Assembly: GCA_020721875.1 (NCBI GenBank)
Contig: DYLX01000009.1
Span: forward strand, 1-58,654
DNA length: 58,654 bases
Direction: 5' to 3'
Origin: Leptospira biflexa
Lineage (GTDB): Bacteria; Spirochaetota; Spirochaetia; Treponematales; Rectinemataceae
The first letter of the stretch is position 1; the number at the start of each line of letters is the position of its first letter. Positions 26,408 through 36,529 of this stretch are shown here, piece after piece. The notes beneath the pieces were generated by a model. It was given only the letters and a program-made list of their open reading frames with translations. It was not told where the DNA came from and did not search any database. The position numbers were made by a program, and so were the translations under genes.

Positions 26408-29400
26408 TCAGTACTGCGTATGGTTATACGAAATTGTGGGACATATTCGCAAGAGAGCATCCTCACGCACCTCTCCTTCGAGCCACGCAATTTCTCCAAA
26501 TGTGAGGTAGAGCAAGCCTGCGCGGATTTGTCTGCTTGGGAAGAGCTTCTGCGCGGCAAGCTTGTAGAGCGCAAGCTGAAGTGCATATTCTTGCGGCGTA
26601 TAACGTTGATCGGTTTTAAGGTCGAGCACGAGGAGTTCCTCGCCGAGATCCGCAAGCATGTCCATGCGGCCTTCGATAACCCATGGGGCAAGCCTCAAGA
26701 GGAAAGGGAATTCAAACTTCAGCGCTCTTTGCCCTTCATGGTGCATCGGACCGTAACCAGTACTGCTTTCCGTACCATGCCTCGCACGGCGCATCTCAGC
26801 ATCCTCCGCGCCACTTACCGCGCCGAGCTGAGCACGGTCCTCGACGAGCGTCCTAAAAAAAGCGCTCTCAAAGAGCGGCGCGAGCAGCATCTCCGCACGC
26901 GAGCGCGCTTCAGGAGAGAGCGAGGAGGAATCCTCTTGAGCGAACTCCTGAGAAACCTGGAAGCTCGCGGGCGACCTGCCCGAGGCAATATGGGCAAAGA
27001 GTTCATGGACGAGTGTACCGAAATCGGTCGATGCAAGCTCTGAGGAGGAACTGTATGCGCCATTGGAAGGCTCGAAGATCTTCTCGCGGGTAATTCCGGC
27101 CGCGAACGCCTCGGATACAGCCCTGGCGGTAGGGTTATTGGTCGTGGCGAGGTTAAAGGCGGTGACCGTGAGCTTCGTGCGCATAGGTGAGGCAGCGTGG
27201 GCGCGTGCCGGTGGTACACCCGATGCCGATGCGGCGGTGTCTGCTCCGATCGGTCCGCGCCCAACGCTCATTTCCGGCACTTCGCCGGCACGCATGTTGT
27301 CCGTAGTGCGGACGGCGGTGCGCTGCGCTGAAATTTCTTCTTCGTCCGCGAGAGGCTCGAAGTAAAAATCAATCATTGCGAGGTGGGGGTGCGCCTCGAG
27401 TTTTTGGGGTTCAGGCAAAGCGCTCCAGCGCTCCGTGCCGCAAAGAAGAAGGGCGCGGAAGCTGTCGGCGTCGTAGGCGCGCTTCGCTGGAGCTGCATCG
27501 AACATGATAAGGTGGTCGATCGCGCGCGTGCAGGCGACATAGAGTAGGCGCTTCGTTTCGGCGCGTTCCTTCTCGAGTTGCAGTTCGCGCGCCTGTGTCT
27601 GCAAGACATTCGAGCCGCCCTCGATCCTGTCGTGAAAGCCAATGTCGGCGGTGAAGAACTCGTGGCGTGTGCCGGTTGCGTTTTTGCTCTCGAGCACACC
27701 CCAAAGCTCATCGCCTTGACGCTTGTTCGAACCTGCCTCCATCCAGGGTATAACGACGATAGGAAACTCGAGGCCCTTGGATTTGTGAATCGTCATAAGC
27801 CGAAGGCCCTGCGACTCACGCTTTGGGACCGCATTCGATTCGAACATCCGCTCCTTGTTCATATAGGCGCGGAGTTCATAGAGTAGTGCCTTGAGCTGAC
27901 CGCCGCGCGCCTCGACATCGGAGGCGATTGTGCGCAGGGCGTTCCAATGCTCCAGGTACGGCTCCTTTGCCGGGTCGCTCAGAGCCCAAGCTTCAATCCC
28001 TCCCCGGCTCCATACAAGATCGCAGAGTTCCATGAGGGGCAGATGGTCGATTGAGGTCTCGAGTCCTTTAAAAAACGAGACCAGGCCCTCGATGCGCTCG
28101 CGATCCGCCGCCGAAAGCTCTTCCGGAATTTCTGCCATAAGCTTTTTTAAATTCGCCTCACCCAAAAGCAGGCTCACATATCCATCATCCGAGATTCCGC
28201 AGAGTGGGCTCCTCAGAATCGCCGCAGTGGCAAACGCGTCTTCCGGATCGAGGGCGAGGCGCAGTGCGAAGTACAGATCGTTGATAGGTTCCTCAGCGAA
28301 CATACTCGTCGAGGTGTCGGTGGAGAAGGGTATGCCCAACAGCCGGAGGTACTTCTCAAGCTCATACTGGCGGCTCGTCGTGCGCATAAGCACCGCGATG
28401 TCGTCGTAGCGCGCCGCCCTGGGCAGCTGGTCCTCGCCACGTACGCGGAGAGGGGAGGGAGATTCCACGGCGTTTTTAATCCAGCGCGCGGTTCTTAAGG
28501 CCATCGATTCCTTGGAGCTGAGAAGCGCGCCTCTTCTTTTTCCCCTCTCCCTCCTTTCTCTTTCGTCCTTTTCGCCGCTACCTTTTCCGCCTCGGAAGAT
28601 GTCTGGGCGACCTTCTTCAGAATCCCGAACAGCAATGTCCGAAGTGATGCAGTGGTACTCGATGCGCGAGGGAAAATCTCCGCCACCAACCTCCATGGCC
28701 TCATAGGATGCTTCAAAAGGTCTGTGATCTCCGCCGAATGGCGCGTCGATAGGCGCCATCACGGAGGGAAAACACGCGTTGAAAAACTCGATGAGGGGAC
28801 GCGCGCTTCGATAGTTCCGCGCGAGCGCGAATCGTGAAGCGCCAAGTTCCGGGGCGAGCGATTTGAACACGCTGACATCAGCGCCTCGGAAGAGGTAGAT
28901 CGACTGTTTCTCATCGCCGACGAAAAAGAGCTTGCCGCGCGAGGAAGCCGTGCTCTGGCTCGTGCTGTGCTGACTGCCACCGCTCAGGAGAAGAAGGAGG
29001 CGTTTCTGCAGATCGTTGTTATCTTGGAATTCGTCGATGAGGATGTAGTCGAAACGGGTTTGCCAGTAGCGTCGATAGTCCACATCCACCTCGAGCATGT
29101 CAACCGCGAGTGCGCCGAGGTCGCGGTAATTCATAACATTGGCGCGGCGCTTGTCTTCGCAAAGCGCGTCCGAGTATTCATCGAGCCTTTCCATCACGGC
29201 GCGGTACTCAGGCAAGAATCGCTCAAAATCGAGGAGCTGAGAGATCTTCTTCAATCTCTTTTCGTCGCGGAGTTTTTTCGCGAGCTCCTTGATCGACTGT
29301 TCAGTATCGGATTTACCGATGCTGCGCAGGTTGATCGCGTTCTCAGGTGCCTGAAAGTAGGCCATGAAAGCGCGGAGCGATTCGAGCACAGGTAGGTGAG

Positions 29401-30127
29401 CTTGAAACGATTCCGCGGCGCGCACCGCCTGCTTCACCCCTTCCTTGAATCCCGCCGCTTCGCCACCCTGGGCCAGACTCACCACGCGCGCCGCAATATC
29501 GCCGATTTCCTCCGCGATGACGCGTGCGGTACGCTCAAATTCCAGTTCACCCAAGCGTGCCGACTCTCGGCAGACATGCCGCCCCAGCCAATGAGGTTCG
29601 ACATTCGCCGCCCCGAACGACGCGAAGAGATTGCGTACTACCGCTTCGTAGCCGAATGCGGCGAGAAGTTCATGGAGCCCTGGGGCTTGCTGATGTGCGA
29701 GTACATAGCGGTAGGCGGCTTTCGTGGCGGCACGGACACAGGCGTTCTCGTCGATGCTGAAATCCGGCGTGTAGCCATAATGTATGGCAGCTCCCGTAAC
29801 AATCTCCCGGCAAAAGGAGTCGAGAGTCTGAATGTGTGCGTTAGAGAGGCGACCCGTGAGGTCGTTCCTCGAAATTTCTGAGGAGCTAAGGGTCTGGTGG
29901 ACGCGCTGGAACATCTCCGCTGCCGCCTTCCGCGTGAAGGTGAGCGCGAGGATGCGCTCGGGTCCCACTCTTTTCTCGAGCATGAGATAAAGGTAGCGGC
30001 CGACCAGTGTGCGCGTCTTTCCCGCGCCCGCGCCCGCGGTTACCACTGCGGTTTCGTCGGTAAAGGCGGCTGCGCGCTGGAATTCGTCGAGCCGCAGCGC
30101 TTCTAAGGCCGATTGTGTGGGCATCAT
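26408..30127 (-). CDS. addA: AddA/RecB-like helicase-nuclease
   Basis: A 1239-residue UvrD-family motor with a C-terminal nuclease, used for double-strand-break end processing before RecA loading. Motifs: Walker A VTAGAGAGKTRT (about 30-40), Walker B YILIDEFQDNND, motif V LMTIHKSKGLEFPIVVIPW, motif VI ETKRLLYVACTRAIDHLIMF. The nuclease active site LLVLDLKTDQRYTPQEYALQLALY near the C-terminus is intact. A low-complexity charged insertion (GGKGSGEKDERERRERGKRR region) lies in the middle. The ATG overlaps the addB stop (ATGA), so it is the last gene of the GH13-addB-addA operon. Confidence 0.93.
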   Translation of the reverse strand: MMPTQSALEALRLDEFQRAAAFTDETAVVTAGAGAGKTRTLVGRYLYLMLEKRVGPERILALTFTRKAAAEMFQRVHQTLSSSEISRNDLTGRLSNAHIQTLDSFCREIVTGAAIHYGYTPDFSIDENACVRAATKAAYRYVLAHQQAPGLHELLAAFGYEAVVRNLFASFGAANVEPHWLGRHVCRESARLGELEFERTARVIAEEIGDIAARVVSLAQGGEAAGFKEGVKQAVRAAESFQAHLPVLESLRAFMAYFQAPENAINLRSIGKSDTEQSIKELAKKLRDEKRLKKISQLLDFERFLPEYRAVMERLDEYSDALCEDKRRANVMNYRDLGALAVDMLEVDVDYRRYWQTRFDYILIDEFQDNNDLQKRLLLLLSGGSQHSTSQSTASSRGKLFFVGDEKQSIYLFRGADVSVFKSLAPELGASRFALARNYRSARPLIEFFNACFPSVMAPIDAPFGGDHRPFEASYEAMEVGGGDFPSRIEYHCITSDIAVRDSEEGRPDIFRGGKGSGEKDERERRERGKRRGALLSSKESMALRTARWIKNAVESPSPLRVRGEDQLPRAARYDDIAVLMRTTSRQYELEKYLRLLGIPFSTDTSTSMFAEEPINDLYFALRLALDPEDAFATAAILRSPLCGISDDGYVSLLLGEANLKKLMAEIPEELSAADRERIEGLVSFFKGLETSIDHLPLMELCDLVWSRGGIEAWALSDPAKEPYLEHWNALRTIASDVEARGGQLKALLYELRAYMNKERMFESNAVPKRESQGLRLMTIHKSKGLEFPIVVIPWMEAGSNKRQGDELWGVLESKNATGTRHEFFTADIGFHDRIEGGSNVLQTQARELQLEKERAETKRLLYVACTRAIDHLIMFDAAPAKRAYDADSFRALLLCGTERWSALPEPQKLEAHPHLAMIDFYFEPLADEEEISAQRTAVRTTDNMRAGEVPEMSVGRGPIGADTAASASGVPPARAHAASPMRTKLTVTAFNLATTNNPTARAVSEAFAAGITREKIFEPSNGAYSSSSELASTDFGTLVHELFAHIASGRSPASFQVSQEFAQEDSSSLSPEARSRAEMLLAPLFESAFFRTLVEDRAQLGAVSGAEDAEMRRARHGTESSTGYGPMHHEGQRALKFEFPFLLRLAPWVIEGRMDMLADLGEELLVLDLKTDQRYTPQEYALQLALYKLAAQKLFPSRQIRAGLLYLTFGEIAWLEGEVREDALLRICPTISYNHTQY

Positions 30128-32973
30128 CGGAGCTCCAGGAAATACCAGTATCTGCAGAGGGGAGCGAATGCGCAGTCGGCGCAGGAGGCGCGGTCCGCGG
30201 CGCGGTCGAGGAGATCTCCACGGGCGAGGGCGGAGGCCGCATCGGCGAGCATGCGCTTGAGCGCGGACCGCGCCGGCCCGGTATCCGAGGCGTCTTTGTA
30301 CGCGGAACTTATGGATTTTGAGAGCGCGTCTGTAGCGATAGGCCGGATGTAAGCCACCGGTTTTGCCTTTTCAATCGACCAGTAGAGCGCGCCTTCAACC
30401 CGTTCGCCTTCTGACTCGAGGATAAGTGCATAGGCTGGAATCTGGATTTCGCGGAGGGCAAGCGAGGGCTCTTCGGTTTCTTCCGAGTCGTCGTCGTACT
30501 CGTCGTGATTTTCTGGTGCCTTTGGTCTCATCTCGGAGAGGGTTGGTATTCGGTTTTTCTTGTAGTCGACGATTCCGCAACAGTGAACTCCTCCGAGACT
30601 GTCGTCGACGCGGCTGAAGACGCAGTCGATTCGACCGCGGAGTAGGGCGCCTTCAGTTTCGAAGGTAAAAGCGACATTGCGCTCGAATGTACGGTCGGAG
30701 TACTCAGCGAAGACCGCGCGTTCGAATTCCCAGAGGGCGGTGAGGCGATGGCGAGCCTTCTCGGTAAAAGCCGCGAGCATTGGCCTGAGCGCGGGCCCGG
30801 CTTTCGACAGTATGTTCACAGCGCTCGAGCGAAGGGCTAGATCGAGCGCCTCCGAAAATTCCCGCGTACGATCGCACTCTGCGCCACCATCGTCCATGCC
30901 GATCTGACCGCCTATACTCGTACTCTCACCCTCGTCTGCCTTCACGCGTTCAATCGTGTCGGGAGGTATGTGCGCGCCCGCGGCACGTTTTACCGCCCGT
31001 TCATACGCTTCGTGCAAGAAGTTGCCGATGATGATGGCACTGTCGTCGCGAGCATAGTTGTCTTCAAGGCGCAATTTTTGTGAGAACCAACGGAAACCGC
31101 ATTGTGCGCGCTCCTTCAGCGAATGCGGGCTGAACACGGGAAGCCCTGTTGCCGGATCGATACTCTCCGTTGCCTCAAGCGCGCGCGCTGCGACAGTTGG
31201 AGAGAGCTTACGAGAAACGCGCGCTAAGACTTGGGCAGTTTTTACCGCGTGCGCGCGGTGACGCGCCATCTCGCGCGCTTCCAATCGCGAAGGTTCGCCA
31301 AGCTGAGGAAGCGCCACTTCGTAGCCCTCGAATCCTTCGCGCGCATAACTAAAGCGCGTACGCGAAACGCTATGCATTGCGAGCGCGCGCAGCGCACGGT
31401 CCTGTTCGCCCGCATCAATCAGCGCCGAGAGGGATGCGGGAAGGGCAGTCGCCTGGTTCAAAAGGGGAGCGAATCCACTCTGGGAAGCACCGACAATGTA
31501 GTGCGAGACTGAGGCCATGCCCGAAGACGCCTGTGTGTCATAAACACGCAGCGCACCGGCTTCGAGGAGGGGAATGTAGGCTTTGGAATTCATTTCCGCC
31601 ATATAAAGATCGAAAGGTGCGAAACCCGAGGGGATCGTCGCTCCCTGCTCCAAGGCAACCCACGACTTAAGTTCGTGCAAGGCCATGCGCATCGATTTGT
31701 CGGTGCGTGGATTGGAGCCAAAGGTTGTCGTATCGACCCAACGCTCCAAGAAGGTCAGTATCCCCTCGTAAAGCAAGGCAAATGAGGGCGCTCCCGCGAT
31801 ATTCGTAATGTCGCTCCACAGTTTACTGTAGATCTCGGCGGTTGATTCAGGAAGTAAACCCGACTGGAAGGATTCTCTCCAGAGCTGGTGGATGTACGGG
31901 GCCTGCGGTGAGATGTTCGGCAGATGTGCCTTTAGTGCCCCCTCGCGTAGGGCTTTCCAGACCTCGGGGTTCCGTGCGCGCAGGCTCGCAAAGGCAGCGA
32001 ATGCGTCGATCGACTCGAGGGTGAGTCCCTCGGCGGCTGCACTTTGCAGCGCTCCGAGAAGTCGACCGAAGGGAGTGCCCGAGAGCGGCTCTCCCCACCT
32101 AATCGAGACCTTTACACCGAGGTTCGCGGCGATCTGTCGAATCCACGCGGCCTTCTGCGCATTGAGCCCACACACAGAAAGTATGATGTCTTCGACCTCA
32201 GTACCCTCCTCAATTTCCTGGGCGATGGAGGAGAGTGCCCACTCGAGTTCACCAAGGAATGAATCGAACTCGAAATAGCGTGGTATTGGTGTGCGGGCTA
32301 TGGAATCTTTTACTGAATCGCCTTTAGGTCGGGGTGTCTCTATAACACGGGGAAATTCGGGGCCGGTAAATCCGAGTCGGGCAAACTCTTCCTCGAGTCC
32401 ATAGGCCCGAACTTTCAGCCCTGGCGGCACCGAAAATGGCGGGAAATGCCCATCGAGTATCTCCCTCTTTTGGAGAAATTCTCGGAAATGGTACGCCATT
32501 GCGACGAGCTCGTCTGCCTCCGCGCGAATGAACTGGAATGCGTTCGATTTCGCGGCCTCAGATATCCTTGCGAGATTCGCGTTTTCGTAGAGGCAGGGCA
32601 CGAGATTGACGAGCCTCGTGAGTTGAGTGATCGAGCTTTTGGCTTCGGAGTTCAGGCCGTTCGATTCTCTCCGCGCCCCGCTGAACACGGGGAGAGCTTC
32701 CAACGCCCATATCCACCGATCGAGCGGTCGCACTTCTCGCTTTTCCCGCGCTTCGCGGCGCAGCGCGTTGAGCGCGCAAAAACGTATAAAATGCTCAAAA
32801 CCAAAAAATCGGTCCAGCGCGACCGCCTCGAGCCGACCCGATCGCAGGAGCACATCAGCCCACGAGTCGGCGCTATCCTGTGAAGGAAAAACGAAAACCG
32901 TCGCGGTGTCGCCCGCGAAACGGGCGATATCGAGGCCGATCGGGCTTGAGAATAAAGGATCGTAGCGATTCAT
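30124..32973 (-). CDS. addB: AddB-like nuclease subunit with Fe-S cluster motif
   Basis: A 949-residue partner of AddA. The N-terminal half is a divergent helicase fold lacking a Walker A motif, as in inactivated AddB motors. The C-terminal PD-(D/E)XK nuclease has GIVDYKKNRIPTL and REIQIPAYALIL with catalytic Asp, Lys and Gln-Tyr. Four cysteines that could hold a [4Fe-4S] cluster are placed as in AddB: one in RAQCGFRWFS upstream, and CADCAFAPLC near the end. The ATG overlaps the GH13-like gene and the stop overlaps addA, both as ATGA. Confidence 0.88.
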   Translation of the reverse strand: MNRYDPLFSSPIGLDIARFAGDTATVFVFPSQDSADSWADVLLRSGRLEAVALDRFFGFEHFIRFCALNALRREAREKREVRPLDRWIWALEALPVFSGARRESNGLNSEAKSSITQLTRLVNLVPCLYENANLARISEAAKSNAFQFIRAEADELVAMAYHFREFLQKREILDGHFPPFSVPPGLKVRAYGLEEEFARLGFTGPEFPRVIETPRPKGDSVKDSIARTPIPRYFEFDSFLGELEWALSSIAQEIEEGTEVEDIILSVCGLNAQKAAWIRQIAANLGVKVSIRWGEPLSGTPFGRLLGALQSAAAEGLTLESIDAFAAFASLRARNPEVWKALREGALKAHLPNISPQAPYIHQLWRESFQSGLLPESTAEIYSKLWSDITNIAGAPSFALLYEGILTFLERWVDTTTFGSNPRTDKSMRMALHELKSWVALEQGATIPSGFAPFDLYMAEMNSKAYIPLLEAGALRVYDTQASSGMASVSHYIVGASQSGFAPLLNQATALPASLSALIDAGEQDRALRALAMHSVSRTRFSYAREGFEGYEVALPQLGEPSRLEAREMARHRAHAVKTAQVLARVSRKLSPTVAARALEATESIDPATGLPVFSPHSLKERAQCGFRWFSQKLRLEDNYARDDSAIIIGNFLHEAYERAVKRAAGAHIPPDTIERVKADEGESTSIGGQIGMDDGGAECDRTREFSEALDLALRSSAVNILSKAGPALRPMLAAFTEKARHRLTALWEFERAVFAEYSDRTFERNVAFTFETEGALLRGRIDCVFSRVDDSLGGVHCCGIVDYKKNRIPTLSEMRPKAPENHDEYDDDSEETEEPSLALREIQIPAYALILESEGERVEGALYWSIEKAKPVAYIRPIATDALSKSISSAYKDASDTGPARSALKRMLADAASALARGDLLDRAADRASCADCAFAPLCRYWYFLELR

Positions 32974-35900
32974 GCGCGAGCTTCATCTCCAGAGATTTCA
33001 AGCATCTTATTCGTGGTGTAACCTGCCTCTTTGGCGCGCGCGACAAGAAGGGCTTCAAAGTCGTTCCACCTCTCGCGATCCAGTTCAACCATACCTGTGC
33101 CGGATGGGCGGATCGCGTCGATGCGGGCGAATTCAGGAAGCAGGCGCGCGAATATTTCAAAACGTTCCTTATTAAAATACTCGATTCGTCGGTAGTGGTT
33201 CACATTGAGCGCAGTCCGCATGAGCGAATCTGAGAATGCCCACGAGAGTATTTCGTAGATATGGTGCTCGGTCGTGGTTTCAGACTGGCGGCCTTGTGGG
33301 CGGAGCGCCCACGCGATTGCAATCGAAGCGCACACATTGATGTCGCTGTCCCGCTCCTTTTCGGGCATACCGCGGCTCAGTTCCGAGGCGAAGTCTACGA
33401 GCTTTCTGGCGAGGCGATATTCGCTCGTGAGCCGGCTGATATCTTCGCCTGAGCCATCGGCGACGAAGGACTTTGCGAGCGCCGAAACGAATGAGTAGAC
33501 GAGGAGTGTAAGCCGCTCGCGCGGCGAGAGTTCCCAATCGGAGCTATACAGCCTCGAGAGCACAGTTTTGAGCCACGATACGGCTCCTGCGATCGCCTCG
33601 CTGCGGTACACAGCTGGCCCCTCATGTTCGCCCGCAACCGCACAGAGCCGCGAGAAGAACATCTCAGCAAAAATCGCCGCGCGCTGTATCGCCTCAGACT
33701 TTGAATACTCCGTTACCACTTCGACGCTACTCAGGCTGCTGATTGCGTTGTGCAGCGCCCTGAAGAGATCGGGCTGATCGGCTTCGAGCAGGGCGTCGTC
33801 GAGGTCGGCGATGCCCTTCGAGTCGACAATTTCATAGAGTCGCGCGTAGCATCCCTCAGTGTCGTGCACATTCACGATGTCGATGAAGACCTTGCTCTGA
33901 TAGCCCTCAAGCGCGATATTCAGGCCCCTCGTGGCGATGTCCTCGCTGCGGTAGAGGTACCAGAGGCCTGAGCGTATTTCATGGAGAATCACATAGTTGT
34001 CGGGAGATGGATCGGTTCCGAGCGCCTGGCTTAAACTCACTGTCTCGAGGCGCTTGCCGCCATCGTGTGTTTTGCGCATGAATGCGCACGAGGTGTGAAT
34101 GCGCCCCGAGCTGCGTTCCCAGTGGTTGTTGTACACCACAATCGCCCGCCGATTACCTTGTCCGTTGCTGTAAGCGAACACGTTTTCATCAATGGTACGA
34201 TCGTCGCGCACAAAGTCGAAGAGGTAGAAGTGCTCGACTTCGGAGAAGAGCGGCCGCATACGGAAAAGCGGGAATATTTCGCGCTCGTGGCGCGCGATGA
34301 AGTCCCGATCGGGTGTTTCATCGTGGTAGGAGCGCTTGAACTCCATGCCGTACTTCTCCGTAAAGCCCTCGATCTGTCCGTGGGCGATCATGGGGAGCCC
34401 AGGAGTGGTCGCGAGCATCGTGGCAACGCCGAAGTACTTATCGCCCTTGCCGAACTGCGCCACTGCGGTCTCTTCGTCGGGGTTGCTCATGAAGTTGACG
34501 AAGCGCTTCAGGATGTCGCGGTCGAACTCCTGCGTGTTTTTGATGGTAAGCCGATAGAGCGAGTTTTTCTCATCCTTGAGCATGTTCATAAAGGCTGAAT
34601 TGTAGACGCGGTGCATGCCGAGCGTCCGTACAAAGTAACCTTCCATGAGCCAGAACGCTTCCGCAAGGAGGAGCGTGTCCGGCGCCTTTTCGGCACAGAG
34701 ATCGACGACTTCACGCCAGAACTCATTGGGCATCGCCCTGTCGAAAGTTTCATCGCTCATCGCGTGCTCGGAGCGCGAGGGAATCGCACCACCTGCGCCT
34801 GGGGCTGGGTACCACAGCCTACGGATGTGCTGTTTCGCGAGCACCATCGCCGCATCGAAGCGTATGATGCTGAAATGCGACGCAACATGCAAAATCCGCT
34901 CTTTTACCGCCTCTCGCGCCGCGGGGTTGAGAAAATCGATCTGCGCGGTATCGTTCCAGGCCATGCCGGTGCCATCATTTCCGTGATAGAGATAGCGAAC
35001 TTCGCCCGAATGCCGATCGAGCCGCTTGAACACCACTGCCGCATCGGATCGGCTGTAGTAGTGATCTTCGAGCCATATTCCCACAGAGGGGTCGCTCGAG
35101 AGGTCGGGGCCATTGAATGTATAGCTGGGGTAGGGGCAGTAAGGGAGGCTCATGAAGAGATCTGGTCTCGTGCGAACCCAGCGTGAATCGATTCCCGTGT
35201 GATTCGGTACCATGTCTGCGGCAAGCCGAATGCCGTATTGGCCACAGCGGTCCCGAAACGCATCGAGCGATTCCCAGCCACCGAGTTCGGGACTGATCTC
35301 GTAGTCGAAAAGTGAATATGCCGAGGCTGCCGCTTCAGGGTTTCCGCAAAGTTTCTTAATTTTCTCGCTCGCGGGGCTTCTCTGCCAGATACCGATCAGC
35401 CAGAGTCCGTTAATGCCACGTTCGGCCATTGTGATGAGCTCTTCCTCAGGTATCTGATCGAGGCGGGTAATCTCGCGCGCGTAGGTCAACGAGAGTTGGT
35501 GCAGCCAGACAAGGGCGTTCTTCGCGATGAGGACGAGTGAGGGCATCCAGCTTCGGTCGGGGCTAAACTTCTCGTACTCGTGCCTGCTGCTGCGGTAATT
35601 GTAGGCGACAGCCGGACCGGGACCAGGAGGAAACCTCGCGGCTTTCTCCTCGGCGATCATGTCGATTCCCGCCATCAAGGTGAGGCTGAAGTCACCGAGG
35701 AGCGGTCCCCAGTTGTGCAGTATCCACTCAAGCTGGGCCTTGAGCGACTGTGGCGCGCGCTTGGCGGGCTCGCGGAGGAAGTTGATGAGATCGAGTGTCG
35801 AGTTCTTCGTTCCAAAGACACCTGGCATTTTCCGCATCGCCGCTTCAAGTATTGCGAAAGCGCGCAAGTAGGGCACCTTCGCCGAGAGAGTACCTGGGCT

Positions 35901-36404
35901 CGCGTCACCTGAAGGTGAGACGCCATCGTCGAAGAGTATCCTGTAAGGTCCAGTGGCCGGATTTTCGTTTATCAGCTTGACGAGGATGAATTGCTCGAGA
36001 GCCGCTTCGCGGTGGGAAATACGCGTTCCATCCTTCGCGGTACTAAAGGCATCAATCCAGTCGTCTGGGGATGAAATGCCATCGTATACCGAATCGGGGG
36101 GAAACTCCGAGGCAAGTTCTGCGAGCACGAGTGAGAGGCTTTTACGTTCTTCGTCGGTCTGGGCGGCGTTGTTTGCGACGCTTGCAAGTTCTGTCGCTGC
36201 CTGGTGCCGATACTGAGCGATAATGATGCGGTAGGAATCATCGAGGAGTGAAATCGCGCGCAATTCTCCCGCCGGAAACTGATACTTCTGCGCCATGAGG
36301 CGCGCAGAGACCGCGTCGGGAATCGCGATTGACCCCGAAAGCATCCACAGATGCCGTGGTGGAGAGTGAGGGGTCCTGAGAGTCCGCTGTATCTGCAACG
36401 CCAT
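32970..36404 (-). CDS. Large GH13-family (alpha-amylase-like) protein, 1144 aa
   Basis: The middle carries the alpha-amylase barrel signature. DMVPNHTGIDSRW is region I. IIRFDAAMVLAK has the nucleophile Asp near 517. LLLAEAFWLMEGYFVRTLG has the acid/base Glu near 582. FMSNPDEETAVAQFG lies at the region IV position, but NPDE replaces the usual NHD. PMIAHGQIEGFTEKYGMEF matches glycosidase-like relatives. About 330 residues precede the barrel and 450 follow it, both unrecognised and largely helical. No signal peptide is seen, so it is cytoplasmic. It may act on intracellular glycogen or trehalose-type glucans; the substrate is uncertain. It heads an operon with addB and addA and is divergent from a TetR gene. 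It starts with ATG after an AGGAGC site. Confidence 0.8.
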   Translation of the reverse strand: MALQIQRTLRTPHSPPRHLWMLSGSIAIPDAVSARLMAQKYQFPAGELRAISLLDDSYRIIIAQYRHQAATELASVANNAAQTDEERKSLSLVLAELASEFPPDSVYDGISSPDDWIDAFSTAKDGTRISHREAALEQFILVKLINENPATGPYRILFDDGVSPSGDASPGTLSAKVPYLRAFAILEAAMRKMPGVFGTKNSTLDLINFLREPAKRAPQSLKAQLEWILHNWGPLLGDFSLTLMAGIDMIAEEKAARFPPGPGPAVAYNYRSSRHEYEKFSPDRSWMPSLVLIAKNALVWLHQLSLTYAREITRLDQIPEEELITMAERGINGLWLIGIWQRSPASEKIKKLCGNPEAAASAYSLFDYEISPELGGWESLDAFRDRCGQYGIRLAADMVPNHTGIDSRWVRTRPDLFMSLPYCPYPSYTFNGPDLSSDPSVGIWLEDHYYSRSDAAVVFKRLDRHSGEVRYLYHGNDGTGMAWNDTAQIDFLNPAAREAVKERILHVASHFSIIRFDAAMVLAKQHIRRLWYPAPGAGGAIPSRSEHAMSDETFDRAMPNEFWREVVDLCAEKAPDTLLLAEAFWLMEGYFVRTLGMHRVYNSAFMNMLKDEKNSLYRLTIKNTQEFDRDILKRFVNFMSNPDEETAVAQFGKGDKYFGVATMLATTPGLPMIAHGQIEGFTEKYGMEFKRSYHDETPDRDFIARHEREIFPLFRMRPLFSEVEHFYLFDFVRDDRTIDENVFAYSNGQGNRRAIVVYNNHWERSSGRIHTSCAFMRKTHDGGKRLETVSLSQALGTDPSPDNYVILHEIRSGLWYLYRSEDIATRGLNIALEGYQSKVFIDIVNVHDTEGCYARLYEIVDSKGIADLDDALLEADQPDLFRALHNAISSLSSVEVVTEYSKSEAIQRAAIFAEMFFSRLCAVAGEHEGPAVYRSEAIAGAVSWLKTVLSRLYSSDWELSPRERLTLLVYSFVSALAKSFVADGSGEDISRLTSEYRLARKLVDFASELSRGMPEKERDSDINVCASIAIAWALRPQGRQSETTTEHHIYEILSWAFSDSLMRTALNVNHYRRIEYFNKERFEIFARLLPEFARIDAIRPSGTGMVELDRERWNDFEALLVARAKEAGYTTNKMLEISGDEARA

Positions 36405-36422
36405 GATTCAGCTCCTGGCATA

Positions 36423-36451
36423 ACTATACTCGTTATTCTATGCGCGAGCAA
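36423..36451 (-). promoter_or_regulatory. Promoter of the GH13-addB-addA operon
   Basis: Minus strand TTGCTC (36446-36451), 17 bp, TATAGT (36423-36428). The expected start lies only ~12 bp before the ATG at 36404, just enough for the AGGAG site. Confidence 0.6.
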
Positions 36452-36475
36452 CGAAGTGTAGCGAAAAAATGATCG

Positions 36476-36511
36476 TTGTGTTATGAATAAGTGCTATGTT
36501 ATAATAACATA
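36476..36511 (+). promoter_or_regulatory. tetR promoter with perfect 17-bp operator palindrome
   Basis: TATGTTATAATAACATA at 36495-36511 is a perfect palindrome (8 bp, central A, 8 bp). It contains the -10 TATAAT (36500-36505), with a -35-like TTGTGT 18 bp upstream. A bound dimer would block this promoter, so autoregulation by the adjacent TetR is likely. It lies 44 bp from the -35 of the divergent GH13 operon, so effects there are possible but less direct. Confidence 0.65.
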
Positions 36512-36529
36512 TCGACATTGGAGGTCATT

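Noticed and set aside
32970..36404. Secreted amylase
   Set aside because: No signal peptide or membrane segment at the N-terminus; the start with a ribosome-binding site begins directly with a soluble domain.
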